Origin: Enterobacteriaceae bacterium 89
GTDB lineage: Bacteria > Pseudomonadota > Gammaproteobacteria > Enterobacterales > Enterobacteriaceae
Length of the DNA stretch: 64,000 bases
Assembly (NCBI GenBank): GCA_014156375.1
Contig: RQJH01000001.1
Span: forward strand, 372,001-436,000
Direction: 5' to 3'
Shown here: piece after piece, positions 36,906 to 44,077 of the stretch
Layout of the letters: every line of letters starts with the position of its first letter
How positions within the stretch are numbered: position 1 is the stretch's first letter
Made by a program: the position numbers and the translations under genes
The notes under the pieces: model-generated
The model's database searches: none
Told to the model about the DNA's origin: nothing
What the model saw: only the letters and a program-made list of their open reading frames with translations

Positions 36906-38054
36906 TTATTTTGCTGATATCACCATTTGCGACGGGCTTCCCACCGCAGTGTAGCCCGGTTCAAACGTCAGCTTGCCGGTCTTTGGCGCGACCTTAAAGC
37001 GGGTGATATTGTCGCTACGCTGGTTCATCACGTACAGCCACTGGCCTTTTGGATCCAGCGTCACGGTGCGCGGGTAGTCACCACGGGTCCACATATCATC
37101 CTGATGAATAAGCTCTCCGTCGGCAGATACCGTAAAGTGTGCGACGCTGTTATGCAAACGATTGGCGACATAGAGCTGTTTTCCGTCATGACTCAGCGCC
37201 AGACCAGCAGCAAAGTTGGTGCCTTTAAACTCTTTTGGCAGGGAAGAAACCGTTTTGCCTTCCGTCAGCGTCCCTTTCGCCAGATCCAGACGATAATGGG
37301 TCAGCGTGGAGGCCTCTTCGTTGATTAACCATAGCCCATCGCCTTTTGGCGTAAAGACAAAGTGACGCGGCCCGGCTCCTTTCGAAGAAGCATTGATAAA
37401 CGGCGGATCGTTCGGCGTCAGCTTGCCGCTGGCGTCGTCAAAGGTGTACTGATAGATCCGATCCAGACCCAGATCCGTCGAAAAGACGTATTTGCCCTGA
37501 GGATCGGCGGAGATCATATGCGCATGCGGGCCATTATGATCGCTGATGGCAAAGCTGCCTTCCGCTGCGGCCTCCGGTTTTCCTGCTCCGGCCGGGCCCT
37601 GATCCTGATGAGTGTCAGTAGCTTCGCCCAGTGAACCATCCTCTTTCACCGGCAGCACTGCAATAGTACCGCTGACGTAGTTGGCCACCAGCAGATGACG
37701 GCCATTCGGCGTCAGTGACAGATACACAGGACCCGCACCGCCGGAGGAAACCTGATTCAGCTCCGTCAGAGAACCGTCATCGGCGATCTTCATCGCCTGC
37801 ACCAGCCCTTTTTCCGCTTCGCTGGCGACATACAGCGTGTGACCATCTTTTGAAACCGTCAACTGCGCCGCGTTTGGCAGCGAACTGACCAGGGTTTTAT
37901 TTTGCAGATCGCCAGTGTGGGGATCGACCGTAAAGCGGTACAGCCCTTCACCGTTCGGATTATAGGTGCCAACCCAGGCAAACTGAGTTTGCGCGGTGGC
38001 GGCGGTGGCAAGCAGAGAGAATGAAGCGACAAGCAGGTGACGTGCAGACAGCAT
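36906..38054 (-). CDS. Exported beta-propeller lactonase (6-phosphogluconolactonase/YbhE fold)
   Basis: The 382-aa protein has a clear signal peptide (MLSARHLLVASFSLLATAATA, cleavage about residue 22) and seven-bladed propeller repeats such as TPNGRHLLVANYVSGTI and DPKGQWLYVMNQRSDNI. The fold is that of YbhE/Pgl lactonases and cycloisomerase-2 enzymes, but E. coli Pgl is cytosolic while this one should be periplasmic. It may open a sugar lactone (or cyclic ester) before import. Its place between the DUF4310-type operon and the PRD regulator suggests a linked role; substrate unknown. Start supported by AAGGAGTCATC. Upstream lies a palindromic repeat, so it may have its own promoter. Confidence 0.8.
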   Translation of the reverse strand: MLSARHLLVASFSLLATAATAQTQFAWVGTYNPNGEGLYRFTVDPHTGDLQNKTLVSSLPNAAQLTVSKDGHTLYVASEAEKGLVQAMKIADDGSLTELNQVSSGGAGPVYLSLTPNGRHLLVANYVSGTIAVLPVKEDGSLGEATDTHQDQGPAGAGKPEAAAEGSFAISDHNGPHAHMISADPQGKYVFSTDLGLDRIYQYTFDDASGKLTPNDPPFINASSKGAGPRHFVFTPKGDGLWLINEEASTLTHYRLDLAKGTLTEGKTVSSLPKEFKGTNFAAGLALSHDGKQLYVANRLHNSVAHFTVSADGELIHQDDMWTRGDYPRTVTLDPKGQWLYVMNQRSDNITRFKVAPKTGKLTFEPGYTAVGSPSQMVISAK

Positions 38055-38083
38055 GATGACTCCTTGACGGTTGCGGTTATTTT

Positions 38084-38203
38084 CCCCTCACCCTAACCCT
38101 CTCCCCGGAGGGGCGAGGGAATCGATCGGCGTCGGGGATGGGTACTGAGGTAAGCGGGCGGTTTTCTCCCTCTCCCTTTTGGGGAGAGGGCCGGGGTGAG
38201 GGG
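38084..38203. repeat. CCCTCTCCC palindromic intergenic repeat, copy 7 (aldolase-lactonase)
   Basis: A 120-bp copy in inverted orientation: CCCCTCACCCTAACCCTCTC at the left, GGGGAGAGGGCCGGGGTGAG at the right, with two hairpins. It separates the eight-gene operon from the lactonase gene and may stabilise the upstream mRNA 3' end. Confidence 0.9.
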
Positions 38204-38206
38204 AAA

Positions 38207-38947
38207 TTACCCCACCAATTTTTTAGTCATTTCCAGCAAAGTACGAACATCTTCAGGACGCGTGTCACCGCTGTCTTTATCGATGATAGAGCTGTAGATA
38301 TGCGGGATCACTTTCTTCACGCCGGCATCCAGCGCGATCTTCAGGATTTCGCTGTAGTTCTCCAGATCGATCCCGCCGGTTGGTTCCAGCCAGAAGTCGT
38401 GACGGGCGCAGGCTTCTGCCACCACTTTGTACTCGTCACGGCTTTTCAGACCGCCCATCGGGAAGTATTTCACCGAGCTACAGCCCATGTCTTTCAGCAT
38501 CGCAATCGCGGTTTCAACGGGCACAATCCCGTCCTGCTCTTTGCTGCTCAGCGGACCGGTGGAGATTTTCACCATGCCTGGCGTGCCGGTTGGGGAAACC
38601 AGACCGTTGACTACGGTATCGTTCTGACCGAGCAGCGCGCGGCTGGTCGCTACGCCGGTGAACACCTGGTTCACGTGCTGCGGCTGCACTTCACGGGAGA
38701 TTTCACTCACCATCTGTGACTGGTTTGGATCGCCAGCACCCAGGCCTACGGACAGCGCGTTATCGATAAGCTTCGCGTATTCGCGCATATCGGCCACCGC
38801 CGTTGGCACGTCCGGATAGTTTTTGGAGAGGACGCCTACCAGTACATGACCTTCCGCCGCTTCATAAACGGCGCTGGCGTTAGCTTTGGAGCCTGCCAGT
38901 ACGTTCAGGCATACGCGGTCACGATAGTAATTTGGGGTCAGTTTCAT
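38207..38947 (-). CDS. KDGP-aldolase-like protein (DgaF / EF_0839-AHA_3917 family)
   Basis: The 246-aa TIM-barrel protein belongs to the family that includes DgaF, the 2-keto-3-deoxygluconate-6-phosphate aldolase of Salmonella D-glucosaminate use. A KDPG-aldolase-like active-site segment VKYFPMGGLKS (likely Schiff-base Lys) and a phosphate-binding GGIDLENYSEIL are visible. It should split a 2-keto-3-deoxy sugar-acid phosphate to pyruvate and a triose phosphate. It overlaps the upstream PLP-enzyme gene by 4 bases (ATGA), so the two are translationally coupled and act in sequence. It is the last gene of the eight-gene operon. The exact substrate is not shown. Confidence 0.83.
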   Translation of the reverse strand: MKLTPNYYRDRVCLNVLAGSKANASAVYEAAEGHVLVGVLSKNYPDVPTAVADMREYAKLIDNALSVGLGAGDPNQSQMVSEISREVQPQHVNQVFTGVATSRALLGQNDTVVNGLVSPTGTPGMVKISTGPLSSKEQDGIVPVETAIAMLKDMGCSSVKYFPMGGLKSRDEYKVVAEACARHDFWLEPTGGIDLENYSEILKIALDAGVKKVIPHIYSSIIDKDSGDTRPEDVRTLLEMTKKLVG

Positions 38948-40062
38948 GCGTTTTTCTCCTTGTTCAGCACTTCGGCAATCCGTTGTGCCACGATATCCAG
39001 CTGCTGTGCGTTTACGCTGCGCACATCGGCTTCAATAATGCCTTCATTAGCTTTGTAGCCACGGAAGTAGATGGCGTATTCGCCCTGCTTCAGCGCAGCC
39101 ACCACATCTCCGGTCGGCACGCGGGTCACCGCTTCATCAAATTTGATTTCCGCACGGGCGATATCACGACCGGCAGAGTCCCAAACCACGCGGGCAGTCA
39201 CGCCGTTCAGCTCATTCAGGGCAGCGATAAACGGCGTCATTTTTTCCACCATCTGCGCACCGCTTTCTTTCTCGGCGTGCAAGTAGTATTCGATAGCGCA
39301 GGTCAGGCCAAGAATGCCTTCTTTACCGACTTTCATCGCGCGGCCAATGCCGCCGGTCTGGCGTTTTACCCACTCAACGTACTGAGTTTTGCCGATCACC
39401 AGCCCGCTGGTCGGCCCTTCAATCGCTTTCGCGCCGCTGTAGATAACCAGGTCCGCGCCCATGCGGTAGTAGCACTGCAAATCTTCTTCCGCCGCCGCAT
39501 CTACAATCAGCGGCAGGTTGTGTTTACGCGCGACTTCCGCCGCCTGGGACACGTTCAGCATGCTCTTCTGCACGCAGTGGTGAGATTTGATGTAAAGGAT
39601 CGCAGCAGTTCGCGGGGTTATCGCCGCCGCCAGCTGATCGGCTGAACATTCGTTGGCGTAACCGGCTTCCACCAGTTTGCCGCCGCCCAGCATCACCATG
39701 GTGCCAACCGGCGCGCCAAAGTTAACGTTGTGGCCGCGCGGCAGGACGATTTCGTTGTTCTCAATCGTGGTACCGTGCAGATTCTCCAGCAGCCAGTCGC
39801 TGTCTTTGACCAGCACCGCAGCGATGGACTGAGCGATACCTGCGGAAGCGCAGGACACCACGGTCGCGCCTTCCACATCCAGCAGCTTCGCGATGTATTC
39901 TCCGGTTTTGTTCACCAGGTCTTTCATTTCAAAGTACTGATTCATCCCCGCCATCGCCGCTTCCACCACTTCCGGGCGCGGTGTGGAAACGCCCAGCGCG
40001 GTCATGCGGCCGGAGGTGTTGATCACTTGTTTCAGCTGGTACTTCTCAAAAATCGAAGGCAT
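38944..40062 (-). CDS. SelA/DgaE-like PLP-dependent ammonia-lyase
   Basis: The 372-aa PLP enzyme is of the selenocysteine-synthase-like group (EF_0838/AHA_3916) that includes DgaE, D-glucosaminate-6-phosphate ammonia-lyase. The PLP lysine is K212 in YSGAKAIEGPTSG and the pyridine-contacting Asp is D188 in LIVDAAAEED. It begins MPSIFEKYQLKQVINTSG. It would remove ammonia from a 2-amino sugar-acid phosphate, giving the 2-keto-3-deoxy product for the next enzyme. Start at 40062 (AAGGGAG 8 bases upstream) rather than GTG at 40071; it overlaps the amidohydrolase gene by 17 bases and the aldolase by 4. Confidence 0.85.
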   Translation of the reverse strand: MPSIFEKYQLKQVINTSGRMTALGVSTPRPEVVEAAMAGMNQYFEMKDLVNKTGEYIAKLLDVEGATVVSCASAGIAQSIAAVLVKDSDWLLENLHGTTIENNEIVLPRGHNVNFGAPVGTMVMLGGGKLVEAGYANECSADQLAAAITPRTAAILYIKSHHCVQKSMLNVSQAAEVARKHNLPLIVDAAAEEDLQCYYRMGADLVIYSGAKAIEGPTSGLVIGKTQYVEWVKRQTGGIGRAMKVGKEGILGLTCAIEYYLHAEKESGAQMVEKMTPFIAALNELNGVTARVVWDSAGRDIARAEIKFDEAVTRVPTGDVVAALKQGEYAIYFRGYKANEGIIEADVRSVNAQQLDIVAQRIAEVLNKEKNA

Positions 40063-41179
40063 GTTCTGCACTCCCTTGTTCGGTCATATAGCCCTTGCCC
40101 GCGCGAATCGCAGCCAGCGGTACCAGATCCAGGTCCACTTCGAGGGCGTTGTTTTCGGCATCCACCAGCGTCAGCGGCTGGCGTTTCAGAGTAAAAATGG
40201 TCAGGTCGGCATCAAAGCCCACCGCCAGCTGGCCTTTGTGCTTCAGGCGGATAGCCTCGGCAGCGTTAGCGGTCACGCAGTTGATGACCTGCGGCAGCGA
40301 CAGGCCGATAGCGAGGAATTTCGCCATCACCCGCGCCAGAGAATGCACCGGCCCGTTGATGCGGTTACGGCAGTAAATGTCGGAGCTGATGGTGTGCGGC
40401 AGAATGCCCTGCGCAATCGCCAGCTTCGCGACTTCGAAACTGAAGCTCGCAGTGCCGTGACCGACATCCAGCTTGATCCCGCGCTTGAGCGCGTCGGAAA
40501 CGGAAGCGCGCAGCTCACCCGCAGGCGTCAGAATGCGGTTTGGTTTACCGTTGTAGCAGTGGGTGATGATGTCGCCGGAGGTCAGCAGTTCGGTGATCTC
40601 ATCCAGGTTCGGCGGGTTGTTGCCGATGTGCACCATCAGCGGTAAATCGCCGTTGGCCTTCTGGATCTGCTTCGCTTTTTCCAGCGGGGTAATACCGTTT
40701 TCACCGACCACGCTGCTGCTCATACGCGCTTTCAGGCCAACGATAAAATCCGGATGACGCTTGATGGCAGCACCTGCCGCCTCAGCGTCAATGTTCGCCA
40801 TGTTCGCCAGCTCGTTCTGCGCAATCAGCCCCACTTTGGAGATATTGAGCAGCGCGCGGACGTCGGTGCCGCATTTACGGGTGATGTCGTAGAACTCGTC
40901 CACGTCATCGGCGCCGGTGCTGCCCGCATCGATCACGGTCGTTACGCCCGTTGCCACGCCCACGCTGTCGGGCTCATCGTTGTAAATCGGCGATTTCGGA
41001 TAGCAGTGGACGTGTAAATCAATCCAGCCTGCGCTGACATAGTGCTCCCCGTTCAGGGAGACGACTTTCGTCGCCTCACCGTTCAGGTTGCCCAGGGCCG
41101 CAATCTTTCCGTCTTTAATGGCGATATCCGTTACCGTATCGTCAACCAGGCGTGCGCCCTTAAGCAGTAAATCAAACAT
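40046..41179 (-). CDS. Amidohydrolase/deacetylase (EF_0837/AHA_3915 family)
   Basis: The 377-aa metal-dependent hydrolase is of the dihydroorotase-like superfamily. The HxH metal motif is H56-V-H58 in DLHVHCYPKS; a candidate carboxylated lysine is K150 in FIVGLKARMSSS; later ligands lie in VHIGN, THCYNG and the Asp/His of DVGHGTASF. The family was named only for its place in a conserved uncharacterised cluster. Given the enzymes downstream, removal of an N-acyl group or opening of a cyclic amide is plausible. It follows the DUF4310 gene by 18 bases. The substrate is unknown. Confidence 0.83.
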   Translation of the reverse strand: MFDLLLKGARLVDDTVTDIAIKDGKIAALGNLNGEATKVVSLNGEHYVSAGWIDLHVHCYPKSPIYNDEPDSVGVATGVTTVIDAGSTGADDVDEFYDITRKCGTDVRALLNISKVGLIAQNELANMANIDAEAAGAAIKRHPDFIVGLKARMSSSVVGENGITPLEKAKQIQKANGDLPLMVHIGNNPPNLDEITELLTSGDIITHCYNGKPNRILTPAGELRASVSDALKRGIKLDVGHGTASFSFEVAKLAIAQGILPHTISSDIYCRNRINGPVHSLARVMAKFLAIGLSLPQVINCVTANAAEAIRLKHKGQLAVGFDADLTIFTLKRQPLTLVDAENNALEVDLDLVPLAAIRAGKGYMTEQGSAEHAFDF

Positions 41180-41197
41180 CGCTTTCTCCTTGCAGAC

Positions 41198-41842
41198 TTA
41201 ACCGATAGCCACCGGGAAGATGGAACCGAGGATCATCGCGCCGAGGATAGCGCCACCGGTGATCGGCTTCTGCCAGATGTAGAAAATTAATGCGCCAACC
41301 AGCGAACCAATCCCGATCGGAATGGAAGCCGTCATTGCACTGAGGATAATCAATGGGCCGAGGAAGCGGCCGGAGGCGTTACCCGCGCCCATCATCACGT
41401 CGGCACCGTAGGTGGAATCGCTCTGATTAACGGTGAATTTACGCGCCAGGATGATCACGTAACCAATCGCCAGGCCAATCACCAGCCCCGTCACCAGGGA
41501 AGCGGCAAAGTTCGCCACCGGGAAGACGATGCCCGCGCCCAGCAGCAGCGCCGGAACGCCAAGGCCTACGCCAGTCTGGATCGCGCCGCCGATATCGAGG
41601 ATCCCCACCAGAGAACCTTCAATGATTCGGGCAAACAGGAAGCTCGCGCCGAAAGCCGCTACCGCGCCGTAAACGCCGGTATCCATCCCTGCTTTCAGCA
41701 TCGCCACGAAGGCCACTTCGTTGAAAGCACCAATGCCGTACAGGTAGTACATGTGTGTCCCGGCGAACACGCCGGAGGAGAGCAGGCCAACAAAAATCGG
41801 GAATGACCAGTCTGCGTACCAAAAACCTTTATTCTGTTCCAT
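41198..41842 (-). CDS. DUF4310-family membrane protein (EF_0833/AHA_3914)
   Basis: The 214-aa inner-membrane protein has about six hydrophobic segments, many glycines (GGAIQTGVGLGVPALLLGAGI) and a conserved N-terminus FWYADWSFPIFVGLLSSGVFAGTHMYY. It has no recognised transporter signature. It always appears beside DUF4311, DUF4312 and SFCGS proteins in the remembered family description, so it is probably one of two membrane subunits of a transport complex. AAGGGGATACC precedes the ATG; 11 bases separate it from the DUF4311 gene. Function not established. Confidence 0.85.
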   Translation of the reverse strand: MEQNKGFWYADWSFPIFVGLLSSGVFAGTHMYYLYGIGAFNEVAFVAMLKAGMDTGVYGAVAAFGASFLFARIIEGSLVGILDIGGAIQTGVGLGVPALLLGAGIVFPVANFAASLVTGLVIGLAIGYVIILARKFTVNQSDSTYGADVMMGAGNASGRFLGPLIILSAMTASIPIGIGSLVGALIFYIWQKPITGGAILGAMILGSIFPVAIG

Positions 41843-41853
41843 GTGGTATCCCC

Positions 41854-42630
41854 TTATTTGCCGCTCAGCGAGTTATGCAGCAGATCCAGCCAGTTCGGCA
41901 CGGTCATATGGAAGGATTCGATCATCTTCATGTCGAAGCCGCGGAAGAAGCCGCTCAGGACGAACAGGACAATCACTGCCGCCATCATCACCTTGGTGAT
42001 TTTGTTCCAGCCCGCTTCTTCTACGCCCTTACCAATCAGGATACCCAGCACCAGGCCAGGAACGGCGTTACCCATAATCAGCTGCGCTGCGCCGCCGAAA
42101 ATAGTCGCCCAGAAGCCAGATTTCTTACCGGCGTCAATCGCCGCCAGCCAGAAGATAACCGGCATCACGGTGTTCACCAGCAGGTTGGCCGCAGGGACCA
42201 GCACCTTAACGGCGGTGACCTGAAGCGCTTCCGGCACGGCGGAAGCCGTGGAGTTCAGGAAGGCCACCACGATCATGCCAATCACGCCGCAGGCAATCGC
42301 CATTTTCTTAGGATTGTGCAGCGTTTCACCGACGTTGCGGTTTTTCAGCATCAGGGCAGAAGCACCCCAGTGCGGGATGATGCGGTGGTCAACGTCCTGA
42401 GTGAAGGAACCCGCCGCTACGGACGATGCCCAGGCGTTGAAGAAGAAGCCCAGACCGAAGGAGAAGTGTGAAGCCGGGTCGCCCTCGCAGGAGTTGAGTT
42501 CGCCCAAAGTACGAAATGCACCCATCCCTTGCGTGGTGGGCGCATGAAACATGCGTGCAGCTCCGGCGCCCACACCGACGCCGACCAGGCCACCGATAAT
42601 AAGCGATTTAATAAGGATAATCAGGAACAT
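41854..42630 (-). CDS. DUF4311-family membrane protein (EF_0832/AHA_3913)
   Basis: The 258-aa protein starts with a hydrophobic helix (FLIILIKSLIIGGLVGVGVG) and has about six membrane segments with a glycine-rich, channel-like composition; a longer polar stretch (APTTQGMGAFRTLGELNSCEGD) follows the first helix. It is the second membrane component of the cluster. No domain of known function is recognisable. It is likely to assemble with DUF4310, with DUF4312 and SFCGS proteins on the cytoplasmic side; this is inferred from strict neighbourhood and topology. Confidence 0.85.
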   Translation of the reverse strand: MFLIILIKSLIIGGLVGVGVGAGAARMFHAPTTQGMGAFRTLGELNSCEGDPASHFSFGLGFFFNAWASSVAAGSFTQDVDHRIIPHWGASALMLKNRNVGETLHNPKKMAIACGVIGMIVVAFLNSTASAVPEALQVTAVKVLVPAANLLVNTVMPVIFWLAAIDAGKKSGFWATIFGGAAQLIMGNAVPGLVLGILIGKGVEEAGWNKITKVMMAAVIVLFVLSGFFRGFDMKMIESFHMTVPNWLDLLHNSLSGK

Positions 42631-42651
42631 GAGTCTGTCCTTTTCTAATGG

Positions 42652-42951
42652 TTATGTTGTCGTGACGAAATCCACTTTGTCGAGGTTTAACGCTGTCACG
42701 TTGACGGTGACATCCAGCTCCACGCTGAACGTGCGTCGTTCCCGGCGCAGAAAGAAAAACAGAAAGGCTTCTTTCCGGACCGCTTCCCGCGCCTGAACAA
42801 CCACCACGTCCTGTGGTTCAATGCGCAGCAGAATTTTTGGCGATGACTTCATCACCGCCCCTTGTACCTGGTTGAGCGCATCGGCGAAGGCGCGTGCTTT
42901 GGCCTCGCCTTTGCCCTTCACCCTCACCGTGGTGGTGAATTGTTCTTTCAT
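42652..42951 (-). CDS. DUF4312-family small cytosolic protein (EF_0831/AHA_3912)
   Basis: The 99-aa soluble protein has a beta-rich pattern (TTTVRVKGKGEAKARAFADA, then VELDVTVNVTALNLDKVDFV) and a conserved FLFFFLRRERRTFS segment. Unknown function. The gene starts 2 bases after the SFCGS stop codon, which points to strong coupling and equal production. It could be a soluble subunit or energy-coupling partner for the DUF4310/4311 membrane pair. Confidence 0.83.
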   Translation of the reverse strand: MKEQFTTTVRVKGKGEAKARAFADALNQVQGAVMKSSPKILLRIEPQDVVVVQAREAVRKEAFLFFFLRRERRTFSVELDVTVNVTALNLDKVDFVTTT

Positions 42952-42953
42952 AC

Positions 42954-43316
42954 TTACGCGCCGTACTTTTTCTGCCAGGCCAGCACCAGGCGCTCGCCGA
43001 GCTCTTCTTTGTCCATAAAGCCGAAGCCCAGCACGTTGGCGCCTTCGTTGATAGCGGTAACGCCTTCTTCAACGGAGCGCATGCCGTATTTGGCTTTGTA
43101 GCCGTGCTTGGTCTGTGCGGTAATCGCACCTGCACCGCCGCTGCCGCAGAAAGAGATGCCGAAGGTCGCGTTTTCCGCCTTCATCACATCGCCGAGCTTC
43201 ATATCAGCAGCCACGCCCGGAACCACCACGGCACGTCCACCCGCTTTTTCCACGCCTGCTGCCACTTTCTGGCCTTTGCCCAGACGATCGCCAATCACTA
43301 CGGTAATTTGTTCCAT
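42954..43316 (-). CDS. Glycine-rich SFCGS-family protein (EF_0830/AHA_3911)
   Basis: The 120-aa cytosolic protein begins ITVVIGDRLGKGQKVAAGVE and carries the family signature SFCGSGGAGAITAQ with a single striking cysteine, C57. The loop recalls the phosphocysteine loop of galactitol-type PTS EIIB proteins (CGSG-x-A-T/S) but lies mid-protein instead of near the N-terminus. It is also reminiscent of E. coli YhfU (CNTGAGAAL). Met at 43316 with AAAGGAGAAAC is clearly the start; the longer open frame reaches into the PRD gene. A role as phosphocarrier or sugar-binding subunit is conjecture. Confidence 0.85.
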   Translation of the reverse strand: MEQITVVIGDRLGKGQKVAAGVEKAGGRAVVVPGVAADMKLGDVMKAENATFGISFCGSGGAGAITAQTKHGYKAKYGMRSVEEGVTAINEGANVLGFGFMDKEELGERLVLAWQKKYGA

Positions 43317-43326
43317 GTGTTTCTCC

Positions 43327-43656
43327 TTAAAGGTTTTCTTTTGCCACTTCGAAGTGCACCGACAGCAGCCAGGCTTCTTCATCCGGAAGGTTGCCAAACT
43401 GCGCCACCACTTCACGGGCAAGCGTCATTGATTCGGGTGAAATTTCTTCAAACAGGCTGGCTTCCACTTCCGGTAACGGTTCACCGGTCATTGACCGATG
43501 CGCCATGGCGCGGACGTGTGATGTCAGCATTTGTTCCTGGACGTCGTTGGGGATGATGTCATGACCTTTCAGCAGGCTGTACACCTGGCTCAGCATGCGT
43601 GTCGCAAGCTCTTCTGTCTGACTCCCTACGTCGGTAATGACTGCTCCGTTGTTCAC
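43327..43656 (-). CDS. Small PRD-domain protein (EF_0829/AHA_3910 family)
   Basis: About 109 aa from a GTG at 43656 (VNNGAVITDVGSQTEELATR). It is a single PTS-regulation-domain-like helical protein with candidate phosphohistidines in LTSHVRAMAHRS and LLSVHFEVA. It lacks a DNA- or RNA-binding domain, so it may relay PTS phosphorylation to a partner. A longer frame opens at GTG 43773 but would run through the 20-bp palindrome at 43726-43745 and has no family support for its N-terminus; the start remains uncertain. First gene of the operon; SFCGS follows after 10 bases. Confidence 0.78.
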   Translation of the reverse strand: MNNGAVITDVGSQTEELATRMLSQVYSLLKGHDIIPNDVQEQMLTSHVRAMAHRSMTGEPLPEVEASLFEEISPESMTLAREVVAQFGNLPDEEAWLLSVHFEVAKENL

Positions 43657-43725
43657 TCTTCTGACCCCGTTTGTTGCGTCTGAGTTAAAACTAACGCGCG
43701 GGATTTCCGGTTTGTAGCGAGTTGT

Positions 43726-43745
43726 TTTCCACTTCGAAGTGGAAA
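43726..43745. promoter_or_regulatory. Perfect 20-bp palindrome upstream of the DUF4310-type operon
   Basis: TTTCCACTTCGAAGTGGAAA reads identically on both strands. It lies 70 bp before the first gene. Its 13-bp core CCACTTCGAAGTG recurs at 43344-43356 near the 3' end of the same gene. Candidate operator of the cluster regulator; it could also fold in the mRNA leader. Confidence 0.65.
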
Positions 43746-43809
43746 GGTGAGCGGCAGGAGTGATCTGTCCCACATAATTTGGCTGAATACGGATTTAATG
43801 CTGGATAAG

Positions 43810-43825
43810 CGTGATGAATGTCACG
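43810..43825. promoter_or_regulatory. CRP-like site upstream of the DUF4310-type operon
   Basis: CGTGATGAATGTCACG keeps the GTGA-N6-TCAC core of CRP sites. On the minus strand a TATTCA hexamer at 43784-43789 would place it near -41, a class II activator position for leftward transcription. The promoter hexamer is weak, so this is tentative. Confidence 0.5.
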
Positions 43826-43965
43826 GGAATCTGCTGAGAAAAAGCGGAAGCGCGGCGACGAAACCTTGCGAAGCAACTCGTAGAATTGTGATCCGGATAA
43901 GATTTTTTTATGACGTTACGGAAGAATACCCGCGGGTGCTTGAGGCTTTTCGTCTCAGGCATGGG

Positions 43966-44040
43966 ACGAGAAGAAGAAAGCCCCACATTGACTCTAAATC
44001 AAGATGGGGCCTTGAACCTTCACGTTCCGACACGCGAAGG
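43966..44040 (-). ncRNA. Sok-like antisense RNA (approximate ends)
   Basis: On the minus strand a stem GCCCCA...TGGGGC (43979-44011) is followed by the pyrimidine-rich tail TTTCTTCTTCTC, an intrinsic terminator pointing away from hok. The plus strand here reads GGGTGCTTGAGGCTTTTCGT, then GAAGAAGAAAGCCCC, closely matching the mok/sok region of chromosomal hokC-type loci. The antisense RNA would block translation of the toxin mRNA. The 5' end is a guess. Confidence 0.5.
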
Positions 44041-44077
44041 GATACTGCCTTATCTGCAACGTCGCAAGGAGGCATCC

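Noticed and set aside
42954-43421. 155-aa version of the SFCGS protein starting at 43421
   Set aside because: The first 35 residues overlap the PRD gene and precede the strong AAAGGAGAAAC site that serves Met 43316.
43327-43773. 148-aa version of the PRD protein starting at GTG 43773
   Set aside because: It would encode the 20-bp palindrome in its N-terminus and exceed the family length; kept only as an alternative start.
43910-44077. In-frame N-terminal extension of the hok ORF as part of the toxin
   Set aside because: Hok-family toxins start just before the hydrophobic helix and a perfect AAGGAGG supports GTG 44078; the upstream part is better read as a mok-like leader.
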